Of a DNA stretch of 64,000 nt, positions 28,488-37,142 are shown piece after piece. The first letter of the stretch is position 1, and the number at the start of each line of letters is the position of its first letter. Both the position numbers and the translations under genes were made by a program. The notes under the pieces were generated by a model. It was given only the letters and a program-made list of their open reading frames with translations. It made no database searches and had not been told where the DNA came from. Source of the DNA: Mesoterricola sediminis (lineage in GTDB: Bacteria > Acidobacteriota > Holophagae > Holophagales > Holophagaceae); the NCBI RefSeq assembly GCF_030295425.1, contig NZ_AP027081.1, positions 2,172,965 to 2,236,964 of the forward strand, written 5' to 3'.

Positions 28488-28633
28488 GGCGGGCCTCGGG
28501 AGGAGGCCCCAGGATAGCCGGAACGCCCGGGCCGCTGGTCCCATGGAATCCAGGGCGCGGCCCGCCCCAGAAGTGACGCCCGTGGAGGCCGGAATCGGTT
28601 ATAAGTAGGCATACCGAAATGGGAGAACCGACC

Positions 28634-30205
28634 ATGAACGTGGACGTTCGACAGGAAACGGCTGCGCAGCCGAAAGGCCAACCCGCCGGCTTGTGGGTGC
28701 TGATCTTCACCGAGACCTGGGAGCGCTGGAGCCACTACGGCATGCGCGCCATCCTCATCCTCTACCTCACGGCCCCCGCGGCCCTGGGGGGCCTGGGCCT
28801 GGACAAGCAGCGGGCCGCCGGGATCTTCGGCGGGTACCTCCTGGCCATCTACCTCTTCGCCCTTTCCGGCGGCCAGATCGCCGACCGATTCCTGGGCGCC
28901 AAGCGCACCATCGTCCTGGGCGGCCTCCTCATCGCCGCCGGCCAGATCCTCCTGCAGGTGCGCACCCTGAACGGCCTGGTGGCCAGCCTCGTGCTCATCG
29001 CCATCGGCACCTGCCTCCTGAAGCCCAATGTGAGCGCCAGCGTCGGCCGCCTCTTCACCAAGGAGGACCCCCGCCGGGACGGCGCCTTCACTTACGAGTA
29101 CATGGGCATCAACCTGGGCGCCATGCTCGCGCCCATCTTCTGCGGCTACATGGCCGAGCAGCCCACCTTCATCGCCTTCCTCAAGCGCCTGGGCCTCAGC
29201 TCGCCCTCCGGCTGGGCCTGGGCCTTCGGCCTCTCCGGGTTCGGGATGCTCGCGGGCCTCATCGTGTTCGCCCTGTTCCGGCACCACATCGTGGACGTGA
29301 ACCTGCCCGAGGGCCAGAAGGAAGTGGCGCCCCGGGGCACCGGGTTCCTGTTCATCCTCGTCCCGGTGCTCCTGGCCGCGGCCTGGATGGTCATCGGGGG
29401 CGGCATCTGGCCCGTGCAGCTCGTGGGCGGCGCCGCCGCCAGCATCGGCATCATGGCGATCGTGGGCTGGCTCCTGAAGCGGGGCCACATCCAGGGCCGC
29501 GCCACGGCCTCGGGCCCGGCCGGGGATCCGGCCGCCGAACCCACCCTCGGCCCCGAGGACATGCGGCGCCTGGGCGTCGTCGGCCTGATGCTCTGCTTCA
29601 GCATGACCTTCTGGGCGGTGTTCCAGCAGGCCGGCAGCAGCCTCAACCTCTTCGCCAAGGAATACACCCAGCGGGTGATCTTCGGCTTCGAGGTGCCCGC
29701 CGCCTGGTTCCAGTCAGTGAACGCCCTGGGCATCATCCTCCTGGGCTCCGTCTTCGCTTGGCTGTGGACCCGCCGCGCAGGCAAGTGGCCCAGCAGCCCC
29801 GTCAAGTTCGCCCTCGCCCTGATGTTCGCCGCCCTGGGCTTCTACCTCCTGGTGCCGGCCTCCCTCATCGCCCAGGGCACCCCGGGCCAGGTGACCCGCG
29901 TTTCCATGGGCTGGCTGGCGGGCGTTTACACCTTCCACACCATCGGCGAGCTCTGCCTCTCCCCCGTGGGCCTCAGCTACGTGTCCAAGCTCGCCCCCAA
30001 GCACATGAGCAGCCAGCTCATGGGCGCCTGGTTCTTCGCCACCGGCCTCGGGTCGTACCTGGCGGGCAAGGCCGCCGGCCTCATGGGCCAGATCCCCCTC
30101 TGGCAGCTCTTCGGCGCCTGCGCCACCGTGGCCCTGGTGGCCTCCCTCCTCCTCTGGATCGTGGTGTCCCCCATCATCCGGCGGCTCATGGGCGGCCACA
30201 GCTAG
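28634..30205 (+). CDS. POT/PTR-family proton-dependent oligopeptide transporter
   Basis: A 523-residue peptide MFS transporter (family 2.A.17) with 12-14 predicted helices. The hallmark ExxER motif is in FTETWERWSHYGMRAILI (helix 1). GGQIADRFLGAKRTIVLGG is the loop 2-3 motif, and GIGTCLLKPNVSASVG (helix 4) and TFHTIGELCLSPVGLSYVSK (helix 10, with the conserved GE and SP) complete the PTR2 pattern. It imports di- and tripeptides with protons. GGGAG lies 8 bases before the ATG at 28634, so this start is preferred over ATG 28619. A -10-like TATAAG is at 28600-28605. Nearby exported peptidases could supply its substrates, but no co-transcription is evident. Confidence 0.93.
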   Translation: MNVDVRQETAAQPKGQPAGLWVLIFTETWERWSHYGMRAILILYLTAPAALGGLGLDKQRAAGIFGGYLLAIYLFALSGGQIADRFLGAKRTIVLGGLLIAAGQILLQVRTLNGLVASLVLIAIGTCLLKPNVSASVGRLFTKEDPRRDGAFTYEYMGINLGAMLAPIFCGYMAEQPTFIAFLKRLGLSSPSGWAWAFGLSGFGMLAGLIVFALFRHHIVDVNLPEGQKEVAPRGTGFLFILVPVLLAAAWMVIGGGIWPVQLVGGAAASIGIMAIVGWLLKRGHIQGRATASGPAGDPAAEPTLGPEDMRRLGVVGLMLCFSMTFWAVFQQAGSSLNLFAKEYTQRVIFGFEVPAAWFQSVNALGIILLGSVFAWLWTRRAGKWPSSPVKFALALMFAALGFYLLVPASLIAQGTPGQVTRVSMGWLAGVYTFHTIGELCLSPVGLSYVSKLAPKHMSSQLMGAWFFATGLGSYLAGKAAGLMGQIPLWQLFGACATVALVASLLLWIVVSPIIRRLMGGHS

Positions 30206-30262
30206 AAAGCGGACTAGGAAAGTTCCGGCTCCGGGCCTATCATCGGGTGGGCCTGGAGCACC

Positions 30263-31399
30263 ATGCAGAACAAGACCGAACCCTCGATCCGCAACGCGGT
30301 GGCCATCCGCGAGGCCTTCGCCAGCGTCTGCGGCCGGGGCGAGCTGCTGCTCCTGGTGACCCCCTACGTGCGGTTCGAGTCGACCTTCCTCCGCCTGGAC
30401 GCGGACGCCGTCCACGTCCAGGCCACGATGAGCCGGGAGGACGCCCAGTACGGCCTCCGCAGTTCCGACCTGCGCATGCGCTTCCCCTTCGGCCACCAGT
30501 TCTTCGAGGCGCCCACGGCCCTGAAGGGCGTGGGCCTGGTGCGGGGCCGGCAGAGCCTGGCCCTGGCCCTGCCCGACGTCATGAACGTGGACGACTACCG
30601 CGCCAGCTACCGGGTCGAGCGGGTGGGGCGCCTCGTGGCGACGTTCAGCTCCCGCAGCTACGACCTCCTCCTGGGCACGGTCGTGAACATCAGCACGTCG
30701 GGGATCCGCCTCTTCGCCCAGCGGGACCTCGAGGAGGGCGAGGTGCGGGTGGACGACCTGATCCACCTCTCCGTCACCGTCACCCCTGACATCGCCCTCA
30801 ACTGCAAGGCCAAGGTCCGCTACCTCAAGGACCGGATCCTGGGCCTGGAGTTCCGCCCCCGCCCCGACGGGGAGCTCCTGGACCGCTTCGCGCGCTGGGT
30901 CTTCCAGAAACAGGCCGAGGAGCAGATCCTCCTCGCGGGCCGGGGCGACGCCGAGGCCGGCGCGGCGCCCGCGGAGGCCCGCCCCGGCCCGGGCGCCCCG
31001 GCCGTCGTCCTCGTGAGCGGCGACGCGGACCTGGAGGCCCGGCTCCGGGGCCCCCTCCGCGAGGCCGGCGAGCTCCGCCGCGTGCCCCCCTCCCTCCAGG
31101 CGATGAAGGACCTGGCCGCCGCCGGGCGCTCCCTCGCGGTCTTCCACGTCCAGGGCCTCGGCATGGACGACCGGAAGCGGATCCGCACCCTGGCCGAGGC
31201 CCTGGGCGGGAAGCTGCCGGTGCTCCTGCTGGGCACGGGCGAGGTGGAGGGGGCCGGGCTCTTCGAGCTGGGCAACGAGGTCAGGGCCGTCGCGGTCTAC
31301 AGCCTCGGACCGGTGGTCTCGGGCTTCCTGCCCCGCCTCCTGCAGGGCATCCCGCGCAAGCACTTCGGGCGGGAGGAGCCGGGCGCTCAGTTGGTGTAG
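30263..31399 (+). CDS. PilZ-domain protein with degenerate receiver-like C-terminus
   Basis: A 378-residue cytoplasmic protein. An N-terminal YcgR-like domain (about 1-105) precedes a PilZ domain (about 108-225). This has the c-di-GMP-binding RxxxR in YRASYRVERV (about 111) and NISTSGIRL (about 142), the position of the [D/N]xSxxG motif. The last ~120 residues (PAVVLVSGDADLEARLRGPL onward) have the strand order of a response-regulator receiver. The acidic pocket and the phosphoacceptor are missing (VFHVQGLG where DxxxPG is expected), so it is probably a pseudo-receiver for protein contact. It likely reads out c-di-GMP made elsewhere. Its 3' end overlaps the convergent pyrD by 13 bases. Confidence 0.82.
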   Translation: MQNKTEPSIRNAVAIREAFASVCGRGELLLLVTPYVRFESTFLRLDADAVHVQATMSREDAQYGLRSSDLRMRFPFGHQFFEAPTALKGVGLVRGRQSLALALPDVMNVDDYRASYRVERVGRLVATFSSRSYDLLLGTVVNISTSGIRLFAQRDLEEGEVRVDDLIHLSVTVTPDIALNCKAKVRYLKDRILGLEFRPRPDGELLDRFARWVFQKQAEEQILLAGRGDAEAGAAPAEARPGPGAPAVVLVSGDADLEARLRGPLREAGELRRVPPSLQAMKDLAAAGRSLAVFHVQGLGMDDRKRIRTLAEALGGKLPVLLLGTGEVEGAGLFELGNEVRAVAVYSLGPVVSGFLPRLLQGIPRKHFGREEPGAQLV

Positions 31400-32481
31400 T
31401 AGGTCCGCTCCGCCAGCTCGCGGTTGATGCGGCCCACCAGGAGCGGGCCCTCGAAGATCAGGGACGAGTAGATCTGGACCAGGGAGGCGCCGTCCTGGAG
31501 GGCGACGGCGGCGTCCTCGCCGCTCCCGATGCCGCCGCAGGCCATGAAGGCCAGGCCGCGCGGGATGCGCCGGAGGACGCGGCGGTGGATCTCCCGGGCC
31601 TTGATCTTGAGGCCGCGGCCGGAGAGGCCGCCCATGCCCAGGGCCTCGACCCGGGCGCGGTTGGTCTCGGAGACGATGGTCCGGTCGAGGGTGGTGTTGG
31701 TGGCGATGAGGCCGGAGACGCCGCTCTCGACCACCGCGTCCACGGTGGCGTCCAGCTCCTCGGGGGCCAGGTCGGGCGCGAGCTTCACCAGGAGGGGCTG
31801 GGCCTCGAGGCCCATCTCCTTCCGCAGCGCGAGCATCCCGTCCAGGAGGGGCCGGAGGGCCTCCGGCGCCTGGAGGCGGCGCAGGCCCGGGGTGTTGGGG
31901 CTCGACACGTTGAGCGCCACGTAGTCCACGAGGGGGGCGACGGCGCGGTAGGCGGCGGCGTAGTCGGCCAGGGCCTGCCCCTCGGGGGTCTCCTTGTTCT
32001 TGCCGATGTTGCCGCCGACGATGAGATTCCGGGGCCGGCTGCGCAGGCGCCGCGCCACCACCTCCGCCCCCTCGGAATTGAAGCCCATGCGGTTCAGGAT
32101 CAGCTGCTCCTCCGGGAGCCGGAAGACGCGGGGCTTGGGGTTGCCGGGCTGGGGGCGGGGCGTCACCGTGCCCACCTCCACGAAGCCGAAGCCCAGGGCC
32201 TGCCACAGGGGCAGCAGCTCGGCGCCCTTGTCCAGGCCCGCGGCGAGGCCCACGGGGGAGGGGAAGCGGAGCCCGAGCACCTCCCGGGCCAGGCCGGGAT
32301 CCGGCCGCCCGCACGCTGACGCCAGCAGGCCCAGGACCCCGGGAATCCGCTGGGCCGCCGCGCCCGCCGTGAACGCCAGCCCATGGGCCGTCTCCGGGTT
32401 GAGCTTGAAGATCAGGGGCCGCAGGAGGGCGTACAGATCGGGGGCAGGTTTCATGTTGGGCTCATCCGGGTCTGGGACCAT
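31387..32481 (-). CDS. pyrD: dihydroorotate dehydrogenase (quinone), class 2
   Basis: A 364-residue FMN enzyme that oxidises dihydroorotate to orotate at the inner membrane with quinone as acceptor (pyrimidine synthesis). Class 2 features are the N-terminal membrane-associating helices (LYALLRPLIFKLNPETAHGL), FPSPVGLAAGLDKG, NRMGFNSEGAE, GGNIGKNKETP and NVSSPNTPGLR. In NVSSPNTPGLR the catalytic residue is serine, as in the quinone-linked class. TNTTLDRT and MACGGIGSGEDA bind FMN phosphate. The ATG at 32481 has GGGGAG 8 bases upstream; a second ATG at 32454 has a poorer site. Confidence 0.95.
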   Translation of the reverse strand: MVPDPDEPNMKPAPDLYALLRPLIFKLNPETAHGLAFTAGAAAQRIPGVLGLLASACGRPDPGLAREVLGLRFPSPVGLAAGLDKGAELLPLWQALGFGFVEVGTVTPRPQPGNPKPRVFRLPEEQLILNRMGFNSEGAEVVARRLRSRPRNLIVGGNIGKNKETPEGQALADYAAAYRAVAPLVDYVALNVSSPNTPGLRRLQAPEALRPLLDGMLALRKEMGLEAQPLLVKLAPDLAPEELDATVDAVVESGVSGLIATNTTLDRTIVSETNRARVEALGMGGLSGRGLKIKAREIHRRVLRRIPRGLAFMACGGIGSGEDAAVALQDGASLVQIYSSLIFEGPLLVGRINRELAERTYYTN

Positions 32482-32570
32482 TATGGCCGCTCCCCTCGCG
32501 GCGGGGCAGTGAACCAGGGCATAATCGGCCTCGGCCTTGATTCCCCGTGGATCCCCCCGCCGAGGTGCCC

Positions 32571-34211
32571 ATGCGATACCTGATCACGAACCTCCCCCTG
32601 GCCCTCGGAGACGAGAAGCGGCCCCTGGCGGAACTCCTCACAGCCCTCTTCGGGGGCGGCCCCGGGGAGTACCGGGACCCCGTCCTGGAGCGCCTCAGCC
32701 TGGACGCGCGCCACAAGGGCGCCATCCGGTTCCTGGCCGCCCTCTCCTTCACGACGGCGCGCCGCCTGGACGGGATCGAGCTGCCCAAGGGCGCCCAGGT
32801 GGCGCCGGCGCCGGCCTCCCCCGCCTGGGAGGTGGCGCGGGTGGCCCGGCCCCCCCGGGTGGTGGTGGTCGGCAGCGGCCCCGCCGGCACCTTCTGCGCC
32901 CTGCGCCTGCTGGACTACGGCATCGAGCCCATCGTCCTGGAGCGGGGCGCGCCCATGTCCGAACGGGTGCGCGCGGTGGCGGGGCTCTGGTCGGGCGGGC
33001 CCCTCGACCTGGACGCCAACGCCCAGTTCGGCGAGGGCGGCGCGGGCACCTTCTCCGACGGCAAGCTCACCACCCGCATCGGCCATCCCGCCATCCGATT
33101 CGTCCTGGAGACCTTCGTCCAGCACGGCGCGAACCCCCGGATCCTCCACCTGGCCAAGCCCCACGTGGGCACGGACGTGATCCGCAAGTGTTCGGTGCTG
33201 ATCCGCAAGGCCGCCGAGGCCCGGGGGGCCCGGTTCCGCTTCCGGGCGCGCCTCGCCGACCTCCGGTTCCGGGACGGGGCCGTTTCCGCCGCCGTCCTCG
33301 CGGACGGGGAGGAGATCCCCTGCGACGCCCTCGTGCTGGCGCCGGGGCACAGCGCCCGCGACACCTTCGAGATGCTGCACCGCCACGGCGTGGCCATGCG
33401 CCAGAAGGCCTTCGCCATGGGCGTGCGCGTGGAGCATCCCCAGGATCTCATCGACCGGAGCCAGTACGGGCCCTCCCAGGGCCACCCCAGCCTGGCCCCC
33501 GCGGACTACAAGGTGGTCTGCAACTTCAGCACCGCCCGGGCCGCCTACAGCTTCTGCATGTGCCCCGGCGGCGAGGTCATCCAGTGCGCCTCGGAGGAGG
33601 GGGGCGTCGTCGTCAACGGCATGAGCAACGCGCGGCGGGATTCCGGCTTCGCCAACTCGGGCCTGGTGGCCAAGGTCAACACGGCGGACTTCGGGTCGGA
33701 CCACCTGCTGGCCGGCATGTACTTCCAGCGCCGTTGGGAACAGGCCGCCTACCGCGCCGCCGGCGAGACCTACGGCGCCCCCGCCATGTCCGTGCAGGAC
33801 TTCCTGGCGGGGAAGGCCACGGGCCGCCTTCCGGCCACCAGCTTCCGCCCCCGGGCCGTGCCTTCGGACCTGGCCCTCTGCCTTCCGGACTTCATCCAGG
33901 AGCAGCTGCGCGGCGCCATCCCCGACTTCGACCGCAAGATCCGCGGGTTCGCGAGCCGCCAGGCCCTCCTGCTGGCCATCGAGAGCCGCACCAGCAGCCC
34001 CGTCCAGCTCCTGCGGGCCGAGAACGGCGAGAGCGCCAGCCACCCCGGCCTCTACCCCTGCGGCGAGGGGGCCGGCTTCGCCGGCGGCATCACGAGCGCC
34101 GCCGTGGACGGCATCCGGGTCGCCGAATGGATCGCCCGCAAGGCCGGGGCCCCGGTCTTCGCGCCCTTCGAGCGGAACGTGAAGGCCGGGGACTACGCCA
34201 CGGAATACTGA
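32571..34211 (+). CDS. NAD(P)/FAD-dependent oxidoreductase, uncharacterised family
   Basis: A 546-residue flavoprotein. An N-terminal ~90-residue domain of the FAD-dependent-protein family precedes a dinucleotide-binding fold, VVVVGSGPAGTFCALRLLD (about 96-114), with the acidic end of strand 2 in PIVLERG. The motif GEGGAGTFSDGKLTTR (about 154-169) is diagnostic for this family. The C-terminal CGEGAGFAGGITSAAVDGIR (about 500-520) closes the FAD site. Members occur widely in bacteria and are annotated only as FAD-dependent oxidoreductases; the substrate is not known. GAGGT precedes the ATG at 32571. The gene diverges from pyrD with about 90 bases between them. Confidence 0.88.
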   Translation: MRYLITNLPLALGDEKRPLAELLTALFGGGPGEYRDPVLERLSLDARHKGAIRFLAALSFTTARRLDGIELPKGAQVAPAPASPAWEVARVARPPRVVVVGSGPAGTFCALRLLDYGIEPIVLERGAPMSERVRAVAGLWSGGPLDLDANAQFGEGGAGTFSDGKLTTRIGHPAIRFVLETFVQHGANPRILHLAKPHVGTDVIRKCSVLIRKAAEARGARFRFRARLADLRFRDGAVSAAVLADGEEIPCDALVLAPGHSARDTFEMLHRHGVAMRQKAFAMGVRVEHPQDLIDRSQYGPSQGHPSLAPADYKVVCNFSTARAAYSFCMCPGGEVIQCASEEGGVVVNGMSNARRDSGFANSGLVAKVNTADFGSDHLLAGMYFQRRWEQAAYRAAGETYGAPAMSVQDFLAGKATGRLPATSFRPRAVPSDLALCLPDFIQEQLRGAIPDFDRKIRGFASRQALLLAIESRTSSPVQLLRAENGESASHPGLYPCGEGAGFAGGITSAAVDGIRVAEWIARKAGAPVFAPFERNVKAGDYATEY

Positions 34212-34213
34212 GG

Positions 34214-34672
34214 CTACTTGCCGGCGCCGGAACGTGCCACGTAGGTGAAATCAATCCGCTCCGAGGCGGAAACCCCGTACTCCGCGCTGAGGCTCCATTC
34301 CTGGGGCACCGGTTGTTCGAGGACCCCCGACAGGGGAGGGGTGCCTGCCGGGGCGTTGAGGGTGAAGGTGGCATTCTGGCCCGCGTGGCCCAGGCTGCCG
34401 GCCAGGGCGATCTCGCCATCCCAGGGGCGACTGAAGGTGCCCTTCAGGACCAGGGGCTTCTTGAACTTCCCGTCCTTGTTCGTGTCCGTGGGGCCCGTGC
34501 TGGCGCTCCGGAGGATCTGGAGGGGGACGAGGCTGTCGATGTCGGAGAAGGTCAGCGTTCCCGAGGGGCTGCCAGCCAGAACCAGGGTGTAGGTGGGGGA
34601 AGCGGCGGCGGGTTCGTCGGCGAGGAGGGGCAGGGCCAGGAGGGCCGCGGCCGCGAGCATGCGTGTGGACAT
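34214..34672 (-). CDS. small secreted protein of unknown function (a)
   Basis: A 152-residue exported protein that I do not recognise. A signal peptide (MLAAAALLALPLLADE) is followed by a beta-rich domain with YTLVLAGSPSGTLTFSDIDS at the start. It ends in a strand ERIDFTYVARSG, with no cysteines. GGAG lies before the ATG at 34672. It is 16 bases downstream of a second secreted protein on the same strand and probably co-transcribed from the promoter at 35366-35393. The two products share a general layout (signal peptide, single beta-rich domain ending in a Tyr/Phe-containing strand), but clear homology between them cannot be claimed by eye. Confidence 0.75.
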   Translation of the reverse strand: MSTRMLAAAALLALPLLADEPAAASPTYTLVLAGSPSGTLTFSDIDSLVPLQILRSASTGPTDTNKDGKFKKPLVLKGTFSRPWDGEIALAGSLGHAGQNATFTLNAPAGTPPLSGVLEQPVPQEWSLSAEYGVSASERIDFTYVARSGAGK

Positions 34673-34688
34673 GGTGGTCTCCGAAGGA

Positions 34689-35294
34689 TCAGGGGAGGGT
34701 CGTGGTGCCGGTCGTGGTGCCGGTCGTGCCGCCCGGGAGCTGGGCGGTGTCGCCGCCCACGGCGCCGGTCGTGGTTTCGCCGCTGGTGCCGCCTCCGGCC
34801 AGGCCTGTGGCATCGCCGGGCGGCGGGGGCGGGGCGACGCGCTGGGCGCTGAACGTGGTGTACTCGCACCGGATCTGGATTTGGCCGTCGTCTTCGCAGG
34901 CGGGGTCGTCGTCCTCGTCATTCCAGCCGGCGACCCGGGAGAGGTTGCCCAGGGTGAGCCGGGTGTGCTGGGCGGCCAGGGGGCCGGAATCGGCGCTGAA
35001 GGTGACCACCGCCGACACGGGGTCGCCGCTGGCCAAGGCCTGGCGGAGGCGGCCGGGGAGGTTGGTGCCGTCGTCCTGGAAGGTGAGCTTGAGGATGTGG
35101 CGGCCGCCCCGGGTGGGGGTGGCGGGACGCTCCTCGATCTGGATGCGGGTGGGCGCCTGGACCTGGGTCTGGGTCAGGGCCCCGCTGACGCTGGTGAAGG
35201 CGACGGAAAAGACCGGCCCGGCGGCCTGGGTGGGAACGGCGGCCAGGCCCACAAGACAGGCGGCCGCAAGGGGTGTCCGGATGCGCAGGGGCAT
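34689..35294 (-). CDS. small secreted protein of unknown function (b), Thr/Gly-rich tail
   Basis: A 201-residue exported protein with a signal peptide (about 1-24, AAACLVGLAAVPTQA). A beta-rich domain (about 25-150) is followed by a low-complexity tail of Pro, Gly and Thr (APPPPPGDATGL then a Thr-Gly-rich run ending GTTTLP). The middle contains an acidic loop, NDEDDDPACEDDGQ, with a nearby cysteine pair (ACED and IRCEY). The tail resembles surface-exposed linkers. GGAGGAT precedes the ATG at 35294. It is the first gene of a two-gene unit whose promoter contains a palindrome in the spacer. Function unknown. Confidence 0.75.
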   Translation of the reverse strand: MPLRIRTPLAAACLVGLAAVPTQAAGPVFSVAFTSVSGALTQTQVQAPTRIQIEERPATPTRGGRHILKLTFQDDGTNLPGRLRQALASGDPVSAVVTFSADSGPLAAQHTRLTLGNLSRVAGWNDEDDDPACEDDGQIQIRCEYTTFSAQRVAPPPPPGDATGLAGGGTSGETTTGAVGGDTAQLPGGTTGTTTGTTTLP

Positions 35295-35365
35295 GGGATC
35301 CTCCGGAGTGTTGGTGTTGCGTAAATAGTGCTAATTCAAGGTTTGGAAGCGGCCGCTCCGAAGGA

Positions 35366-35393
35366 ATGATAGGTTATTAATAACTGGTCGCAA
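35366..35393 (-). promoter_or_regulatory. promoter with palindromic operator in the spacer
   Basis: On the minus strand, TTGCGA (35393-35388) and TATCAT (35371-35366) are separated by 16 bases. The perfect 12-base palindrome GTTATT-AATAAC (35373-35384) sits in that spacer. A protein bound there would block RNA polymerase. The transcript would start near 35359 and read the two small secreted protein genes. Confidence 0.55.
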
Positions 35394-35405
35394 TCCCTTT
35401 TGTGG

Positions 35406-35513
35406 CGCGGGATGGGCGCCTGTCCCGCGGTTCGGACGCAGTCCTGCCGCCGGGGGCCGGTTGCCGCTATACTGGTCCCGAGCGGCCTCCGCATCCGGGG
35501 CCGCTCCCTTTTT
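35406..35513 (+). terminator. prfC leader: two hairpins, the second with the form of an intrinsic terminator
   Basis: CGCGGGA (35406-35412) pairs with TCCCGCG (35423-35429) in the first hairpin. GAGCGGCC (35480-35487) pairs perfectly with GGCCGCTC (35499-35506) and is followed by CC and five T (35509-35513), 11 bases before the prfC ATG. A -10-like TATACT lies at 35468-35473. No plus-strand gene lies upstream for it to terminate, so it is either a leader attenuator or the end of a short RNA. Confidence 0.6.
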
Positions 35514-35524
35514 GTGACGGGCCC

Positions 35525-37090
35525 ATGAACCTGAGCGACGAAATCCAGCGCCGGCGCACCTTCGCCATCATCAGCCATCCGGACGCCGGCAAGACCACCC
35601 TCACGGAGAAGCTCCTGCTCTACAGCGGCGCCATCGACCGCGCCGGCAGCGTCAAGGGCCGGGAGGGCGCGGGCCACGCCCAGTCGGACTGGATGGAGAT
35701 CGAGCAGGAGCGCGGGATCTCGGTGACGTCCGCGGCCATGCAGTTCGAGTACCGGGACCACGTGCTGAACCTGCTGGACACCCCGGGCCACCAGGACTTC
35801 AGCGAGGACACCTACCGGGCCCTGACGGCCGCGGACAGCGTCGTGATGCTGCTGGACTGCGCGAAGGGCGTGGAGGAGCAGACCAAGAAGCTCTTCCGGG
35901 TCGCCAACGACCGGGGCCTGCCCATCTTCACCTTCGTGAACAAGCTGGACAGGCCCGGCCGGGAGCCCGTGGAGCTCATCGACGAGGTGGAGGAGCTCTT
36001 CGGGCTCCGGGCGGTTCCCATGACCTGGCCCATCGGCTCGGGACCCGATTTCAAGGGCGTCTATGTCCGCGCCACGGGCCAGATCCAGGTGTTCGAACGG
36101 GCCAAGGCCGGGCGCAAGGCGCGGGTGGCGGGGCAGGGCAGCCTCGACGATCCGGAGATCTCGGCCCTCCTGACCCCCGACGAGCTGCAGCGCCTCAAGG
36201 ATGACGTGGAGCTCATGGACCACGTCCTGCCGGCCTTCGACCTGGAGGAGTTCCTCGCCGGGCGCCAGTCGCCGCTCTTCTTCGGCAGCGCCCTCAACAA
36301 TTTCGGCATCGCCGAGTTCCTGGACGAGTTCCTGGACATGGCGCCGGCCCCCCACGCGCGGCCCCTGGCCGCGGGCGGCGAGGTGGGGCCCGAGTCGCCC
36401 TTCACGGCCTTCGTGTTCAAGGTCCAGGCCAACATGAACAAGGCCCACCGGGACCGGGTCGCCTTCGCGCGCGTGGTCTCGGGCCGCTTCGAGCGGGGCA
36501 TGGACGCCCTCCACGTGCGCGGCCAGAAGTCCATCAAGCTCAACTACCCCCACATGTTCTTCGGGCGGGAGCGGCTGATCGTCGACGAGGCCTTCCCCGG
36601 GGACATCCTGGGCCTGATCAACCCGGGCCTCTTCCGCATCGGCGACGTGCTGAGCGCGGCGGGCCCCGTGGAGTTCCATGCCGTTCCGCGCTTCTCCCCC
36701 GAGCAGTTCGTCTCGGTGCGCCTGGCGGATCCCGGCGCCCGCAAGGGCTTCCTCAAGGGGGTCCAGCAGATCGCGGAGGAGGGCGTGGTCCAGGTGTTCT
36801 GGCCCCGGGGCGGCGCGCCCCTGCCCATCCTGGGCGCCGTGGGCCGGCTGCAGTTCGACGTGCTCCAGCACCGCCTCAAGACCGAATACGCCTGCCCCGT
36901 CCTCATGGAGCCGAGGGGCTTCCAGATGGCCCGCTGGATCCAGGGCGGCTGGCCCGAGCCCAGCCGGTTCTGGGGCGAACTGGTGGAGGATTCGGAGGGC
37001 CGCGCGGCGATCCTCTTCGAGAACGACTGGCAGCGCAGGACCACCGCCGAGAAGAACCCGGACCTCACTTTCCAGGAACACCCCGCGTAG
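35525..37090 (+). CDS. prfC: peptide chain release factor 3
   Basis: A 521-residue translational GTPase (E. coli RF3 has 529) that recycles RF1/RF2 after termination. G motifs are SHPDAGKTT (G1, about 17-25), the switch I stretch with QSDWMEIEQERGISVTSA, DTPGHQDFSEDTYR (G3) and NKLDRPGREP (G4). The last of these, with DR and PGREP, is specific to RF3 rather than EF-G or LepA. The C-terminal domain contains FSPEQFVSVRL and GAVGRLQFDVLQHRLKTEY, also typical of RF3. No clear Shine-Dalgarno precedes the ATG at 35525, and a terminator-like hairpin lies directly upstream. Confidence 0.95.
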   Translation: MNLSDEIQRRRTFAIISHPDAGKTTLTEKLLLYSGAIDRAGSVKGREGAGHAQSDWMEIEQERGISVTSAAMQFEYRDHVLNLLDTPGHQDFSEDTYRALTAADSVVMLLDCAKGVEEQTKKLFRVANDRGLPIFTFVNKLDRPGREPVELIDEVEELFGLRAVPMTWPIGSGPDFKGVYVRATGQIQVFERAKAGRKARVAGQGSLDDPEISALLTPDELQRLKDDVELMDHVLPAFDLEEFLAGRQSPLFFGSALNNFGIAEFLDEFLDMAPAPHARPLAAGGEVGPESPFTAFVFKVQANMNKAHRDRVAFARVVSGRFERGMDALHVRGQKSIKLNYPHMFFGRERLIVDEAFPGDILGLINPGLFRIGDVLSAAGPVEFHAVPRFSPEQFVSVRLADPGARKGFLKGVQQIAEEGVVQVFWPRGGAPLPILGAVGRLQFDVLQHRLKTEYACPVLMEPRGFQMARWIQGGWPEPSRFWGELVEDSEGRAAILFENDWQRRTTAEKNPDLTFQEHPA

Positions 37091-37142
37091 GTATCCTAAA
37101 CCCGGGGAGCGGCCCGGCCGATACCCTGGGGAGGGGGTACCG

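Noticed and set aside
34214-35294. An Hcp-like (type VI tube) fold for the two small secreted proteins
   Set aside because: The end strands look superficially similar, but both proteins have signal peptides and no type VI genes are near. The likeness is too weak to call.
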